Shown here: positions 17,872 through 26,047 of the stretch, piece after piece
Position numbering within the stretch: the stretch's first letter is position 1
Layout: each line of letters opens with the position of its first letter
Assembly (NCBI GenBank): GCA_005502925.1
Contig: SCPD01000006.1
Location: forward strand, 186,001 to 250,000
Length of the DNA: 64,000 nucleotides
Origin: Rhizobiales bacterium Y(2018)
Lineage (GTDB): Bacteria; Pseudomonadota; Alphaproteobacteria; Rhizobiales; Aestuariivirgaceae
Direction: 5' to 3'
Position numbers and translations under genes: made by a program
The notes under the pieces: generated by a model
Told to the model about the DNA's origin: nothing
Seen by the model: the letters and a program-made list of their open reading frames with translations, nothing else
Databases searched by the model: none

Positions 17872-18833
17872 GGCAGCTCGGCCTCCTCGATCAGGCGGGC
17901 CGCTTCCTCGGCGGCGGTCAGGCCCGGTTTCCACAGTTGGAGGGAAGGCCGCGGGGTTTCGGGCGCAAAGACGCCGGAGGTTTCGAGCGTCTTGTCGGGC
18001 GCCATGCCGGAGGTGATGAGACCTATGGGATCGCGATTGGGGATCTTCGGCTCGATGACGGCGAGGCCTTGCGGGAAGGCCTCGCCAAAATCGGCTCCGC
18101 CCTGATCCACGACGCTCTTGAGCTGCTTGGCGACCAGCAGCCGGCTGGCGCGGGTGACCGAGCGGGCGAACTGATCAAGGCCGTCGAAATCCTGATGGAT
18201 GGCAAGGCCCTCGATGTTTGCCGGCAGGGCGGCGACGATGCGCGAATTGGCGTTGGTCTCGTCCCAGGGTGGCGCGGAGAAGATCGGCGCGCGCGACTGG
18301 TGACACGTGACGCAGACATCCTCGCTGAGCTCGGCCACGACCGGGCGGCCCTGTGGGCCGTAATCGTCGATCTGAGTGAAGCGAAAGCGGCCTTCCGTTT
18401 CATCGAAGGCGATGATCTCGATGGCACGGGCGGCCGGCTGATAGCCCATGAACAGGCGGTCGCGCAGCGCCGGCCCCTGAGCGCCATTGCCGATTACAGC
18501 CAGCAGGATGCGCGGCGAGGTGAAATAGTTGGGATCGGCGGCGTAGCGCTGCAGCGAGCGGCCGAGCGGCACGAAGCCCAGCTGGATCTCGGCGCCGGTT
18601 CGCGCCTTCACGTCTTCGACCAATCTCGCGAAAGGATAGGGCAGAGCGAAGCCGCCCTCGCCGGCCGGATAGAGACGCTCGAATACCGTCTCGGCGCGGA
18701 CGGCGCCGGCCGTTACCGCGAGACACATCAGCAGGGTGGATGCGCGCGCGCTAGGGCGCCGCCGCCATGCCCTGTTCGCCCGCCCAGCAATCCTCGGCGA
18801 CGGGCTCGCCGTCCAGAAAGGCCTGAAGGCCAT
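17868..18833 (-). CDS. exported protein with a single CxxCH haem motif
   Basis: About 321 aa from an ATG at 18833, which has GGAG 10 nt upstream but overlaps the upstream gene by 83 nt. Starts at 18854 (no SD) or 18728 (would truncate the signal peptide) are alternatives. The region RRRPSARASTLLMCLAVTAG then AVRA is a credible signal peptide. One haem-binding motif, CVTCH, in SEDVCVTCHQSRAPIF. No second CxxCH, so this is a mono-haem protein, unlike its neighbours. I do not recognise the family. Its stop overlaps the next ATG (ATGA), tying it to the di-haem genes. Confidence 0.75.
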   Translation of the reverse strand: MAFRPFWTASPSPRIAGRANRAWRRRPSARASTLLMCLAVTAGAVRAETVFERLYPAGEGGFALPYPFARLVEDVKARTGAEIQLGFVPLGRSLQRYAADPNYFTSPRILLAVIGNGAQGPALRDRLFMGYQPAARAIEIIAFDETEGRFRFTQIDDYGPQGRPVVAELSEDVCVTCHQSRAPIFSAPPWDETNANSRIVAALPANIEGLAIHQDFDGLDQFARSVTRASRLLVAKQLKSVVDQGGADFGEAFPQGLAVIEPKIPNRDPIGLITSGMAPDKTLETSGVFAPETPRPSLQLWKPGLTAAEEAARLIEEAELP

Positions 18834-19701
18834 TTTCGGCGGTCTCCGCATCATAGACGGTGAAGTTCAGGAGAAATATGCGGTTGGCATAGGCACGGCC
18901 GAGATAGAAACCGGGCCGTACCATGCGGATTTCATCACGGATGGCGAGGCCGCCGCGGCCCGCCAGCGCATCGGGCCGTTCCATATAGCCCGGTATGTCG
19001 TTGGTATAGGCGTAGTCGATGATGACCGATTCGCGCCTGCCATCGACGAGGCTCTGGCCGCAATAGAGCTTGGCCGGGAACAGAAGCCAGGCGGTGCTGT
19101 TCGGGCTCACATAGGACAGGAGGCCCTGGCGCGGAATCTCGACGGTCTGAAGCTTGCCCGGCGCCTCGATCAACGCTTCCAGCGGCTTGAAGTCTTCGAT
19201 CACATTGCGCAGCACGCGCTCGTCGCGATAGAAGTACTTGCCCTTCCACATCGAGCGGCCGAGCTTCTCCAAGGTCTTGATCTTCGCATCGGCGACGGTC
19301 CCCAGGCCGCCGCCGAGGATCTCGGCGAGCCTTGCTTTCAGGCCGTCGACGCCGTTCTCGAAGAAGAGATCGCCGCGCATGAAGCCATCGGGAACGGGAC
19401 CGGCGGTGAGGCGGGCATAGATCTGGTCGATCTCCTCCTGGCTCAGGACCGTCAGATTCTCCGGCGTGAGCTTGGCGCGGTCGGCGCGGCTCAGCGGCAG
19501 GTCATGCTCGAGCTTGGCGAAGTCGACGCGGAATATCTTCAGCGGATTGTCGGGATCCTTGAGCGTGCCGTCGGTGAGCGGCGCAAAGGAAATGACGGGA
19601 CGCTCCGGCGTGCCGTGCTTGGTGTAACAGAAATAGATGCCGGCGCCGAGCAGCAGCACGCCGATGACCGCAATGGCGCGAATGAGATTCTTCATGTTCA
19701 T
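18751..19701 (-). CDS. membrane-anchored/exported protein of unknown function, in cytochrome operon
   Basis: 316 aa, starting at ATG 19701, which overlaps the upstream gene's stop as ATGA. Hydrophobic N-terminus (LIRAIAVIGVLLLGAGIYFCY) gives a periplasmic orientation. No CxxCH motif. Recognisable stretches are SRADRAKLTPENLTVLSQEE, GYMERPDALAGRGG and the C-terminal FLLNFTVYDAETAENGLQAF, but I cannot place the family. Its position between haem proteins suggests a partner or maturation role; that is inference. Confidence 0.75.
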   Translation of the reverse strand: MNMKNLIRAIAVIGVLLLGAGIYFCYTKHGTPERPVISFAPLTDGTLKDPDNPLKIFRVDFAKLEHDLPLSRADRAKLTPENLTVLSQEEIDQIYARLTAGPVPDGFMRGDLFFENGVDGLKARLAEILGGGLGTVADAKIKTLEKLGRSMWKGKYFYRDERVLRNVIEDFKPLEALIEAPGKLQTVEIPRQGLLSYVSPNSTAWLLFPAKLYCGQSLVDGRRESVIIDYAYTNDIPGYMERPDALAGRGGLAIRDEIRMVRPGFYLGRAYANRIFLLNFTVYDAETAENGLQAFLDGEPVAEDCWAGEQGMAAAP

Positions 19702-22160
19702 AACGTGGCCACGAAAGCGATGAGGGCGTCCTTGTCCTGATCCGACAGTGTCTCGCCGAAGCGATGGCCGTTGTTCTCGACGCGCCCGAGATTGTTGGAA
19801 TAGAAGCGCTGCACGAACCGGTCGCGATCGGCGGCGAGCTCGAGCACGGTGGGCCGGTCCTTCAGGATGGCGTCGAGGATCAGGCGCTGCAGTCCGTCCT
19901 TCAGATCGGCAAGCTGTTTCGCATCGAGAAGGCCCGCATATTTCTCGTCGAGTTTCTGGGTGTCGGTGCGGCGCAGCACCGTGTCCTGGATCAGATCCTT
20001 GAAGCGCAGGCTGTTGATGGCGAGGGCCGGATAACCTTTCGGGATCCGCACGCTGATCTCGAGACCCAAAAGCTTGTTCAGCTCCGGGTTCTGCAGCTTG
20101 GGCGCGATGTCGATGATGATGTCGTCGTCGAGGAGATGCATCTTGTCGATGCGCTTGCCGGGATTGAGCATGTCGCGCATCGAGGCGACATAGAGCTGGT
20201 ATCGCCCTGCGACGCTGGTGTCGTAGCTGAGGCAGGCGGGCGGCGATGCGATAGGCTTGCCTTGTGCATCCACATAGGGCGAATCGTAGAAATCGACCTG
20301 CTTGTCGGCAGGCTTGCCGCAGATTTCGGGTCCGATGGCGTTGTTGTGCATGAAGGGCGCGTGCGCCCAGGCGGACAAGAGCGAGATATTGCGATAATAG
20401 CCGCGGCCGGCGCCGGCCATGACTTCCGTCCGCGCCGGATCGCGCGGCTTCTCGTGAATGTCGAGCGCCGCATATTGCTCCCAGACGCGCGTCCGCATGT
20501 GGTTCGAATGCAGGGAACGGCCGGCATAGGTGCCGATCTCGCTTGCCGGCTCGAGCTCGTCATTGCCCAGCCAGTCGGCGCGCAAGGTTGGATCGCCCGG
20601 CACGGTGGCCAGGAAATCGGTATTGTCGAAGGGTGGCTTGCTGCTCGAATGGCAGCTCGCGCATTGCCGCGCATAGATGTCGCGGCCGCGCTTCACCGCA
20701 CCGGGAAAGAATTGCTGATCTAGCTCCGCTTCCAGCGCCTCAGGCGAGGCGAGGCCGCGCGCCTTCCACAGGTCGGTCGGGCGCGCCGTGAAGAAGAAGG
20801 CCTCGATATCGTCGAGACGATCCTCGATGGCGCGGAAGCTCGCGCAGTCGCGCCGGCATTGGCCGATGTCGAAAGGCGTCTGGCCGTAATTGCGCTGCTT
20901 GGGATCGGCGGCGCGCAGGTCGGGAATGTGGTTGAGCCAGCATTGCTCGGAGCACGAGCCGATATTGAAATAGACCCGCTGGATCGCCTCTTTGGTGCCG
21001 ATCGAATCCTCGCCGCCTTTCAGGATATTCGGCTGCAGCTCCTTCTTGGCCGAGCGCTCCCAGCATTTGCCGGGCTTGCCGGGCTCGCACCAGCATTTCT
21101 CGGTGGAGGTTCCCGCCGGACACGCCTCGGCACGGCGCCATTTCAGGATCTCATGCTCATGCAGCGGGCGCCGCTTGAAGTTGATGATCGCATTCATGGT
21201 GCCGGGGTTGGAGACATAATCCATCGGCAGGGCCGAGGTATCGACGATGCCGGGTCTGGCGCGCGCGATGAGCTGCCATTCGAGCGCATGCTTGCCGAAG
21301 CCCGAGCCCAGAATGTTCGATACGCGGCTATATTGGTTGCCGACCAGACCGTCGATATTCTCCCAGGCCGGATGATTGGGATCGGCCGGCGGCTTGTCCG
21401 GCTTGTAGCCTATATGGCACGCACCGCAGGCCATGCCGATGCGGTAGGGCGGCTCGATCGAGCCGTCGAACAGCCGGGTGGCGTGGTTCTGCGCATCGTT
21501 CGGAAAGACATCGATGGCGCCGCGATACCCTTCCCAGGATTCGGGCTTGTCGCCGTTGAGCTTGAGCCAGGCGCTGCGGTCGAAGCGCGGATTGGGGAAT
21601 TTGCGCAAGCCCAGAATGCCGGTCGATGTGCCGAAATGGAGATCGCAGGCGCTCTGGCGCTGGTCGGTGCCCTGAACCGATGAATCCTTAAGATCACAGG
21701 CCGGATCAGGGTAACCATATTTGCCGATATATTGCAGGAGCACGTCGTCGCCCGGACACCACTGGAAACCATAGGTCTCGCTGAGAGTCTTGGCCGGGCA
21801 ATTGGGCTCGCCCGGCACACAGCAATCGGGATCGGGAATGCCGCCCCAGGCCTGGAAGATGTTCTTCTTCTTCTCGGCGGCGAGAATGCCATACCAGTCG
21901 ATGAGGCCGCCGACACGCTGCTGGAAGCCATAGGTGAAGAAGCGGTCGTTGAAGGCAGTGGCGTTGAACCAGACCTCGCTGCCGACGCGTTCGGTGGCGG
22001 TGAGGGGCGCTATTTCACGCGCGTATCCTTCGCTCAGACTCGATTGCGCCTTGGCGGTCACGGCCATGGCCAGAAAAAGCACGATCGACAGTGATCGGCT
22101 CAGCAGCCGCGCAAGACGGAATGGACGAGACGCGGGGCGGTCGTCGATGGGACAATACAC
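19698..22160 (-). CDS. large exported di-haem cytochrome c (RoxA/di-haem peroxidase-like)
   Basis: 820 aa with a long signal peptide (hydrophobic core SLSIVLFLAMAVTAKA, cleaved near residue 38). Haem motifs CGACH (245-249) and CASCH (500-504). DIEAFFFTARPTDLW (~451-465) precedes the second haem, echoing the ARP motif of RoxA-like oxygenases. C-terminal GETLSDQDKDALIAFVATL matches the ends of the other two di-haem proteins. At least a dozen additional Cys outside the haem motifs (for example DCCVPGEPNC and CWCEPGKPGKC) suggest disulphides. First gene of the minus-strand run 22160-11874, with GGAG 10 nt before the ATG. RoxA is about 680 aa, so this is longer than usual. Confidence 0.87.
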   Translation of the reverse strand: MYCPIDDRPASRPFRLARLLSRSLSIVLFLAMAVTAKAQSSLSEGYAREIAPLTATERVGSEVWFNATAFNDRFFTYGFQQRVGGLIDWYGILAAEKKKNIFQAWGGIPDPDCCVPGEPNCPAKTLSETYGFQWCPGDDVLLQYIGKYGYPDPACDLKDSSVQGTDQRQSACDLHFGTSTGILGLRKFPNPRFDRSAWLKLNGDKPESWEGYRGAIDVFPNDAQNHATRLFDGSIEPPYRIGMACGACHIGYKPDKPPADPNHPAWENIDGLVGNQYSRVSNILGSGFGKHALEWQLIARARPGIVDTSALPMDYVSNPGTMNAIINFKRRPLHEHEILKWRRAEACPAGTSTEKCWCEPGKPGKCWERSAKKELQPNILKGGEDSIGTKEAIQRVYFNIGSCSEQCWLNHIPDLRAADPKQRNYGQTPFDIGQCRRDCASFRAIEDRLDDIEAFFFTARPTDLWKARGLASPEALEAELDQQFFPGAVKRGRDIYARQCASCHSSSKPPFDNTDFLATVPGDPTLRADWLGNDELEPASEIGTYAGRSLHSNHMRTRVWEQYAALDIHEKPRDPARTEVMAGAGRGYYRNISLLSAWAHAPFMHNNAIGPEICGKPADKQVDFYDSPYVDAQGKPIASPPACLSYDTSVAGRYQLYVASMRDMLNPGKRIDKMHLLDDDIIIDIAPKLQNPELNKLLGLEISVRIPKGYPALAINSLRFKDLIQDTVLRRTDTQKLDEKYAGLLDAKQLADLKDGLQRLILDAILKDRPTVLELAADRDRFVQRFYSNNLGRVENNGHRFGETLSDQDKDALIAFVATL

Positions 22161-22385
22161 GAAACACTCCAGTGGTTATTGCACCGGTGAATGCTTTTCT
22201 GTCTTTCCCAGAAAATCAGCAGACGCTGAGCCCTCGGATAGGACCATACACCTTACGTTGGAATTCCGCAATCGCCTGTGCGCCACAGGGCGGCGCCGAG
22301 CCCCGCCCAAATCGCCGTATGGCGTCTCTTTCACTTTGATTCTATTGTGATAATGGTTGCGACAGATACAGCAAGGAGACGCGAT
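22161..22385. promoter_or_regulatory. divergent promoter region
   Basis: 225 nt between the cytochrome operon (minus) and the SDR gene (plus). It must contain promoters for both, but I find no convincing hexamer pair or palindrome. The plus side ends with AAGGAG at 22373-22378, 7 nt before TTG 22386, which sets the SDR start. Confidence 0.4.
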
Positions 22386-23132
22386 TTGACTGCTCTCAAA
22401 GTTGCCTTGGTAACCGGTGCGGGCTCAGGGATAGGCCGCGCGGTGGCGAAAGGACTGGCCGAGGCCGGTTATGCCGTGGTTCTCACCGGGCGCAAGAAGG
22501 ATACGCTCGAGGCCGCAAGGGCCGAGATCGGCGGGCAATGCCTCGCCGTGCCGAGCGATGTCGGTGATCCCTCTTCGGTCGCCCGGCTGTTCCAGGAAAC
22601 CGCCAAGGCCTTCGGCCGGCTCGATGTCCTGTTCAACAATGCCGGCATCGGCACGCCGCCGGTGCCTTTGGAGGACCTCACGCCGCAGCAATGGAAGGCG
22701 GTGGTCGACACCAATCTGTCGGGCGCCTTCTACTGCACCCAGGAGGCGTTCCGGCTGATGAAGGCGCAGACGCCTTCGGGCGGCCGCATCATCAATAACG
22801 GTTCGATCTCAGCCCATGTGCCGCGGCCTTTGTCGGCGCCCTATACGGCGACCAAGCATGCGATCACCGGCCTGACGCGCTCCACCTCGCTCGACGGGCG
22901 CAAATACAATATCGCCTGCGGCCAGATCGATATCGGCAATGCCGCCACCGACATGACGGCGCGGATGAAAAGCGGCGTCCTGCAGGCCGACGGCTCGCTG
23001 AAGCCGGAGCCGACCATGGATGTCCGCCATGTGGTGAATGCGGTGGTGCATATGGCATCCCTGCCGCTCGACGCCAATGTCCTGTTCATGACGGTGATGG
23101 CCAATGAGATGCCCTTTGTCGGGCGCGGCTAG
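22386..23132 (+). CDS. short-chain dehydrogenase/reductase (SDR)
   Basis: 248 aa with a TTG start at 22386, selected because a perfect AAGGAG lies 7 nt upstream; the in-frame ATG at 22353 has no [13 protein letters not shown] is the NAD(P)-binding Gly motif, NNAG the central strand motif, and S-x12-YTATK the catalytic Ser/Tyr/Lys. The segment after the active site ([13 protein letters not shown]) replaces the usual PGxxxT. Cytosolic oxidoreductase of unknown substrate, monocistronic, divergent from the cytochrome cluster. Confidence 0.88.
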   Translation: MTALKVALVTGAGSGIGRAVAKGLAEAGYAVVLTGRKKDTLEAARAEIGGQCLAVPSDVGDPSSVARLFQETAKAFGRLDVLFNNAGIGTPPVPLEDLTPQQWKAVVDTNLSGAFYCTQEAFRLMKAQTPSGGRIINNGSISAHVPRPLSAPYTATKHAITGLTRSTSLDGRKYNIACGQIDIGNAATDMTARMKSGVLQADGSLKPEPTMDVRHVVNAVVHMASLPLDANVLFMTVMANEMPFVGRG

Positions 23133-23172
23133 ATCCCCATCAACTCCTTGATATTCCTGTGTGATTTGCCCG

Positions 23173-23188
23173 ATGGACCTTGGTCCAA
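23173..23188 (+). promoter_or_regulatory. regulon palindrome A (TGGACC-TT-GGTCCA)
   Basis: Inverted repeat centred 75 nt upstream of the SphA-like gene's ATG. Followed after 24 nt by CATAAT (23213-23218), a good -10 hexamer, with no good -35: the layout of an activator-dependent promoter with the site abutting the -35 position. Same motif at 24242, 26019, 27596 and 31695. Confidence 0.7.
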
Positions 23189-23255
23189 CTGGCTCCGTGA
23201 CGGCCCGCCCGGCATAATATCGCGATCGGGCGGTATGGGAGTTGCGGGAGGAAGC

Positions 23256-24236
23256 ATGTCCAGGGGACGCGCATCGAAGGGGTTGATGACGGTCCTGGGA
23301 ATCGCGACGCTCGGCGCCATGGGCGCCGCGGCGCCGGCCCAAGCCGATGAAGGCGGCGTCAGCTTCTGGCTGCCGGGACAATTCGGCAGCCTCATCGCCG
23401 TGCCCAATGCGCCGGGCTGGACGGCCACCGGCCTCGCTTATCACTCCTCGGTGAAATCGGGTGGCGGCAAGGCTTTTCCGCAAGGCGGCGAGATCCGCGC
23501 CGGTCTCGACGCGGATATCGACGTCATCGGCTTCGGCCCCGGCTATACGTTCGACACGACCATCTTCGGCGGCCGTCCGTCCATCAGCGTGCTGGGCCTC
23601 GTCGGCCATGTCAAAGCTTCGGTGGAGGCGACGCTCACCGGGCCGAACGGCAATGAAATCTCAGGGGAGCGCACCGACACGCTGGTCGGCTTCGGCGATC
23701 TTTTCCCGATGGCGACGCTCAAATGGAATTCCGGCGTCAATAATTTCATGGTCTATGTGACCGGCGATATTCCGGTCGGCGACTATGATCCCGACCGCCT
23801 CGCCAATCTCGGTATCGGCCATGGCGCGATCGATGGCGGTCTCGGCTACACCTATTTCAATCCGCATTCGGGATATGAATTCTCGGCCTCGGGCGGTGTG
23901 ACCTACAATTTCGAGAATGAGGACACGAACTACCAGAACGGCATAGACAGTCATTTCGATCTGGCCGCCTCGAAATTCCTGTCCGAGCAGGTCCATGCCG
24001 GCGTCGCCGGCTATTACTACCAGCAGCTCACCGGCGACGATGGTTCCGGCGCCACGCTCGGCGATTTCAAGTCGCGTGTCTTCGGCGTCGGGCCGCAGAT
24101 CGGCTATTTCGTCCCGGCCGGCGAGATGCAGGCCTATGTCAATCTGAAAGGCTTCTATGAATTCGGCGCCGAGAATCGTTCGGAAGGCTGGAATGTCTGG
24201 CTGACCTTCGCCTTGACGCCGAAAGCCGGCCCGTGA
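23256..24236 (+). CDS. SphA-like / phenol-degradation MetA-type outer-membrane beta-barrel
   Basis: 326 aa; ATG 23256 is fixed by GGGAGGA 4 nt upstream and opens a signal peptide (GLMTVLGIATLGAMGAAAPAQA). The mature sequence starts DEGGVSFWLPGQFGSLIAVP, a hallmark of the SphA/transporter family of outer-membrane proteins linked to hydrophobic-substrate degradation, and alternates in beta-strand fashion to a C-terminal aromatic strand (EGWNVWLTFALTP). Probably passes or senses a hydrophobic compound at the outer membrane. Preceded by regulon palindrome A. Confidence 0.83.
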   Translation: MSRGRASKGLMTVLGIATLGAMGAAAPAQADEGGVSFWLPGQFGSLIAVPNAPGWTATGLAYHSSVKSGGGKAFPQGGEIRAGLDADIDVIGFGPGYTFDTTIFGGRPSISVLGLVGHVKASVEATLTGPNGNEISGERTDTLVGFGDLFPMATLKWNSGVNNFMVYVTGDIPVGDYDPDRLANLGIGHGAIDGGLGYTYFNPHSGYEFSASGGVTYNFENEDTNYQNGIDSHFDLAASKFLSEQVHAGVAGYYYQQLTGDDGSGATLGDFKSRVFGVGPQIGYFVPAGEMQAYVNLKGFYEFGAENRSEGWNVWLTFALTPKAGP

Positions 24237-24241
24237 CGCCA

Positions 24242-24257
24242 TTGGCCCTTGGGCCAA
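24242..24257 (+). promoter_or_regulatory. regulon palindrome B (TTGGCCC-TT-GGGCCAA)
   Basis: Perfect inverted repeat with 2-nt centre. CATACT at 24282-24287 lies exactly 24 nt downstream, and the DUF2092 gene's ATG (24326) 68 nt downstream, the same geometry as site A. It lies directly after the SphA-like gene, so it gives the DUF2092 pair its own promoter. Confidence 0.7.
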
Positions 24258-24325
24258 CTACTTTGTGATCGCCCGACGCGCCATACTCGCTTGGTACCGG
24301 GACAGTTCATCGCGAGGTGACCATC

Positions 24326-25114
24326 ATGATGCGTCCGCCGTCTCTCCGTTTATTGAAGAGAAGTCTCGCCTGCGCCGTGTTCCTCGCTGGGCTTGTTCCA
24401 GCGGGCGGCGCTTTTGCGGATGACGCCAAGGCGTTGCTCAAGGCGATGTCCGACTATATGGCGAAGCAGAAGGATTTCTCCTTCACCTATGAATCGACGG
24501 TCGAGGCCGTCACGCCGGATTTCCAGAAGCTGCAATTCGTGAGTTCCGGCAGCGCCAATGTCAGCCGGCCGGACAAGATCCACGTCACCCGCACTGGCGG
24601 TTTCGCCGATATCGATGTCACTTTCGACGGCAAGACACTGACCGTCTACGGCAAGAATCTCGATGCCTATGCGCAGATCGAGGCGAAGGGCACCTTGGAC
24701 GAATTGCATGACAGGCTCGCCGATGCGGGCGTCGAAACGCCCGGCGGCGATCTCTTCGGGTCGAATGTCTATGATACGCTGATCGCCGATGTGACCGATG
24801 CCAAACACGTCGCGTCGGCCTATGTCGATGGCGTCGAATGCGAATATCTCGCTTTCCGTACGCCCGACACCGACTGGCAGATCTGGATCCAGACAGGCGA
24901 CACGCCGATACCGCTGCGCTATGTGATCACCAGCAAGCATGTCGTTCAGGCGCCGCAATATACGTTCCAGCTCAAGGGCTTCAAGAGCGGCGCGGAAGCC
25001 GGCACGGCGAGCTTCACCTTCGAAAAGCCGGCATCGGCGAAGCAGGTCGATCTCAGCGCGCTCGAGCTCGTCGATGAATTGCCGGCGCCGGTGAACCAGG
25101 GAGTCGCGCCATGA
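24326..25114 (+). CDS. DUF2092 exported protein
   Basis: 262 aa from ATG 24326 (GAGGT 7 nt upstream); a GTG at 24317 is possible. Signal peptide LKRSLACAVFLAGLVPAGGA, cleavage before DDAKA. The DUF2092 pattern is clear: LKAMSDYMAKQKDFSFTYES, LQFVSSGSANVSRPDKI, TRTGGFADIDVTFDGKTLTV, DGVECEYLAFRTPDTDWQIW and PLRYVITSKHVVQAPQYT. The fold resembles LolA/LolB-type lipoprotein carriers, so binding a lipid-like ligand in the periplasm is plausible (inference). Its stop overlaps the next start (ATGA), so it is made together with the small protein at 25111. Confidence 0.87.
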   Translation: MMRPPSLRLLKRSLACAVFLAGLVPAGGAFADDAKALLKAMSDYMAKQKDFSFTYESTVEAVTPDFQKLQFVSSGSANVSRPDKIHVTRTGGFADIDVTFDGKTLTVYGKNLDAYAQIEAKGTLDELHDRLADAGVETPGGDLFGSNVYDTLIADVTDAKHVASAYVDGVECEYLAFRTPDTDWQIWIQTGDTPIPLRYVITSKHVVQAPQYTFQLKGFKSGAEAGTASFTFEKPASAKQVDLSALELVDELPAPVNQGVAP

Positions 25115-25440
25115 CCAGCTGGAAGAAATATATCGTCTCCGCCGTTGCCTTCGCCTTTCTGTCTGGCGAGGCGGCGGTCGAATGGGGCGCGCCGCCCATC
25201 ATCGGCCTGGGGCTGGTGTCCAAGGCGGAAGCCAGGATCGGCCGTCCGCTGACGCCCTTATCCTATGCGGGCGTCGCGCGGCGCACTGCGCGCCGCACCG
25301 CGCGCCGGACATCGATCAGGCTCAACGCACTGCCGGCCGGCTGCGTCTATGGACCCTATTATGGTGCCTATTACTATAATTGCAGCGGCGTCTATTATGT
25401 GAAGAGCAGCGGCGTCTATGTGCAGGTGATCATCCAATAG
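25111..25440 (+). CDS. small exported protein with Arg repeats and Tyr-rich tail
   Basis: 109 aa, coupled to the DUF2092 gene by ATGA. N-terminal signal-like segment (YIVSAVAFAFLSGEAAV). The middle has a threefold ARRT repeat (ARRTARRTARRTS) giving a strong positive charge. The tail reads LPAGCVYGPYYGAYYYNCSG, then VYYVKSSGVYVQVII, with two Cys likely to form a disulphide. Function unknown; tight coupling suggests it works with the DUF2092 protein in the periplasm. Converges with the receiver gene. Confidence 0.75.
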   Translation: MTSWKKYIVSAVAFAFLSGEAAVEWGAPPIIGLGLVSKAEARIGRPLTPLSYAGVARRTARRTARRTSIRLNALPAGCVYGPYYGAYYYNCSGVYYVKSSGVYVQVIIQ

Positions 25441-25457
25441 AGCGTTTCGCGCCTTCC

Positions 25458-25475
25458 CTGATTTCAGGAAATCAG
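25458..25475. terminator. hairpin between convergent genes
   Basis: CTGATTT (25458-25464) pairs with AAATCAG (25469-25475) around a CAGG loop. It sits between the small exported protein gene (plus) and the receiver gene (minus), overlapping the latter's stop. Plausible two-way terminator without a T-run. Confidence 0.45.
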
Positions 25476-25876
25476 TGGATCGCCTGCTTGCGCTTGAGCA
25501 TGGCCTGCTTGGCGGTCGCGTCGTGAATGGCGGTGAGAAGAAGCATCTCATCTACGGGTTTGGTCAGATAGGCGCTGGCCCCGTCGTTCAGACACTCCGT
25601 CCGGCTCTTCGGGCTGTCATGGCCGGTAATCACGATCACCGCGATGTCGGACTCCGCCTCCGCGATATGGCGCTGCACGTCGCGGCCGTTCATGCCCGGC
25701 ATATGCAGGTCGATGATCGCGCATTGTGGGCGGAAGCCGTGGATGGCGGCGAGGAATTCCTCACCCGTTCCGTAGGCGCGCACGTCGAAATCCGAAGCGC
25801 GCAACAAGCGGCTGAGAGCGTTGCGGACCGAGGCGTCGTCATCGAGGACGGAGATGCGGATGCGATGCTTTCCCAT
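25472..25876 (-). CDS. stand-alone response-regulator receiver (CheY/FixJ type)
   Basis: 134 aa from ATG 25876; an ATG at 25924 adds 16 residues and neither has a good SD. Acidic pocket DDD in ISVLDDDASVR, phospho-acceptor Asp in CAIIDLHMPGMNG, the Thr in VIVITGHD and the Lys in YLTKPVD. No output domain, so it acts by protein contact: a phosphate sink, or an intermediate in a relay with the FixL-like kinase at 32326. Regulon palindrome C lies upstream, so it is a likely member of the same regulon. Confidence 0.85.
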   Translation of the reverse strand: MGKHRIRISVLDDDASVRNALSRLLRASDFDVRAYGTGEEFLAAIHGFRPQCAIIDLHMPGMNGRDVQRHIAEAESDIAVIVITGHDSPKSRTECLNDGASAYLTKPVDEMLLLTAIHDATAKQAMLKRKQAIH

Positions 25877-26018
25877 GTCGTTCAGGCGCGCCGTATTTCC
25901 GACAGACGGGAAGCTGCGCGCCATCTCTTTGTTTCACACATCGGCTGACCGAAAACCCGCATCCCCCATTTCCGGGACCGATAACTAAGGCCTAGCGCAA
26001 CATGCGGGCCCCTCCTAG

Positions 26019-26034
26019 TTGGACCTAGGGCCCA
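26019..26034 (-). promoter_or_regulatory. regulon palindrome C
   Basis: On the minus strand TGGGCCC-TA-GGTCCAA; the promoter-proximal arm is perfect, the distal one degenerate. TAGGCC (25994-25989) lies 24 nt downstream at the -10 place, nearly the same as TAGGCT at site E. It would drive the receiver gene, with a leader of about 60-105 nt depending on the start. Confidence 0.55.
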
Positions 26035-26047
26035 CTTGCCGGCATAT

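Noticed and set aside
25270-25315. Short tandem repeat in the small exported protein gene as a possible CRISPR or phase-variable repeat
   Set aside because: The units are degenerate ARRT codons in frame, with no spacers and no exact repeat tract.
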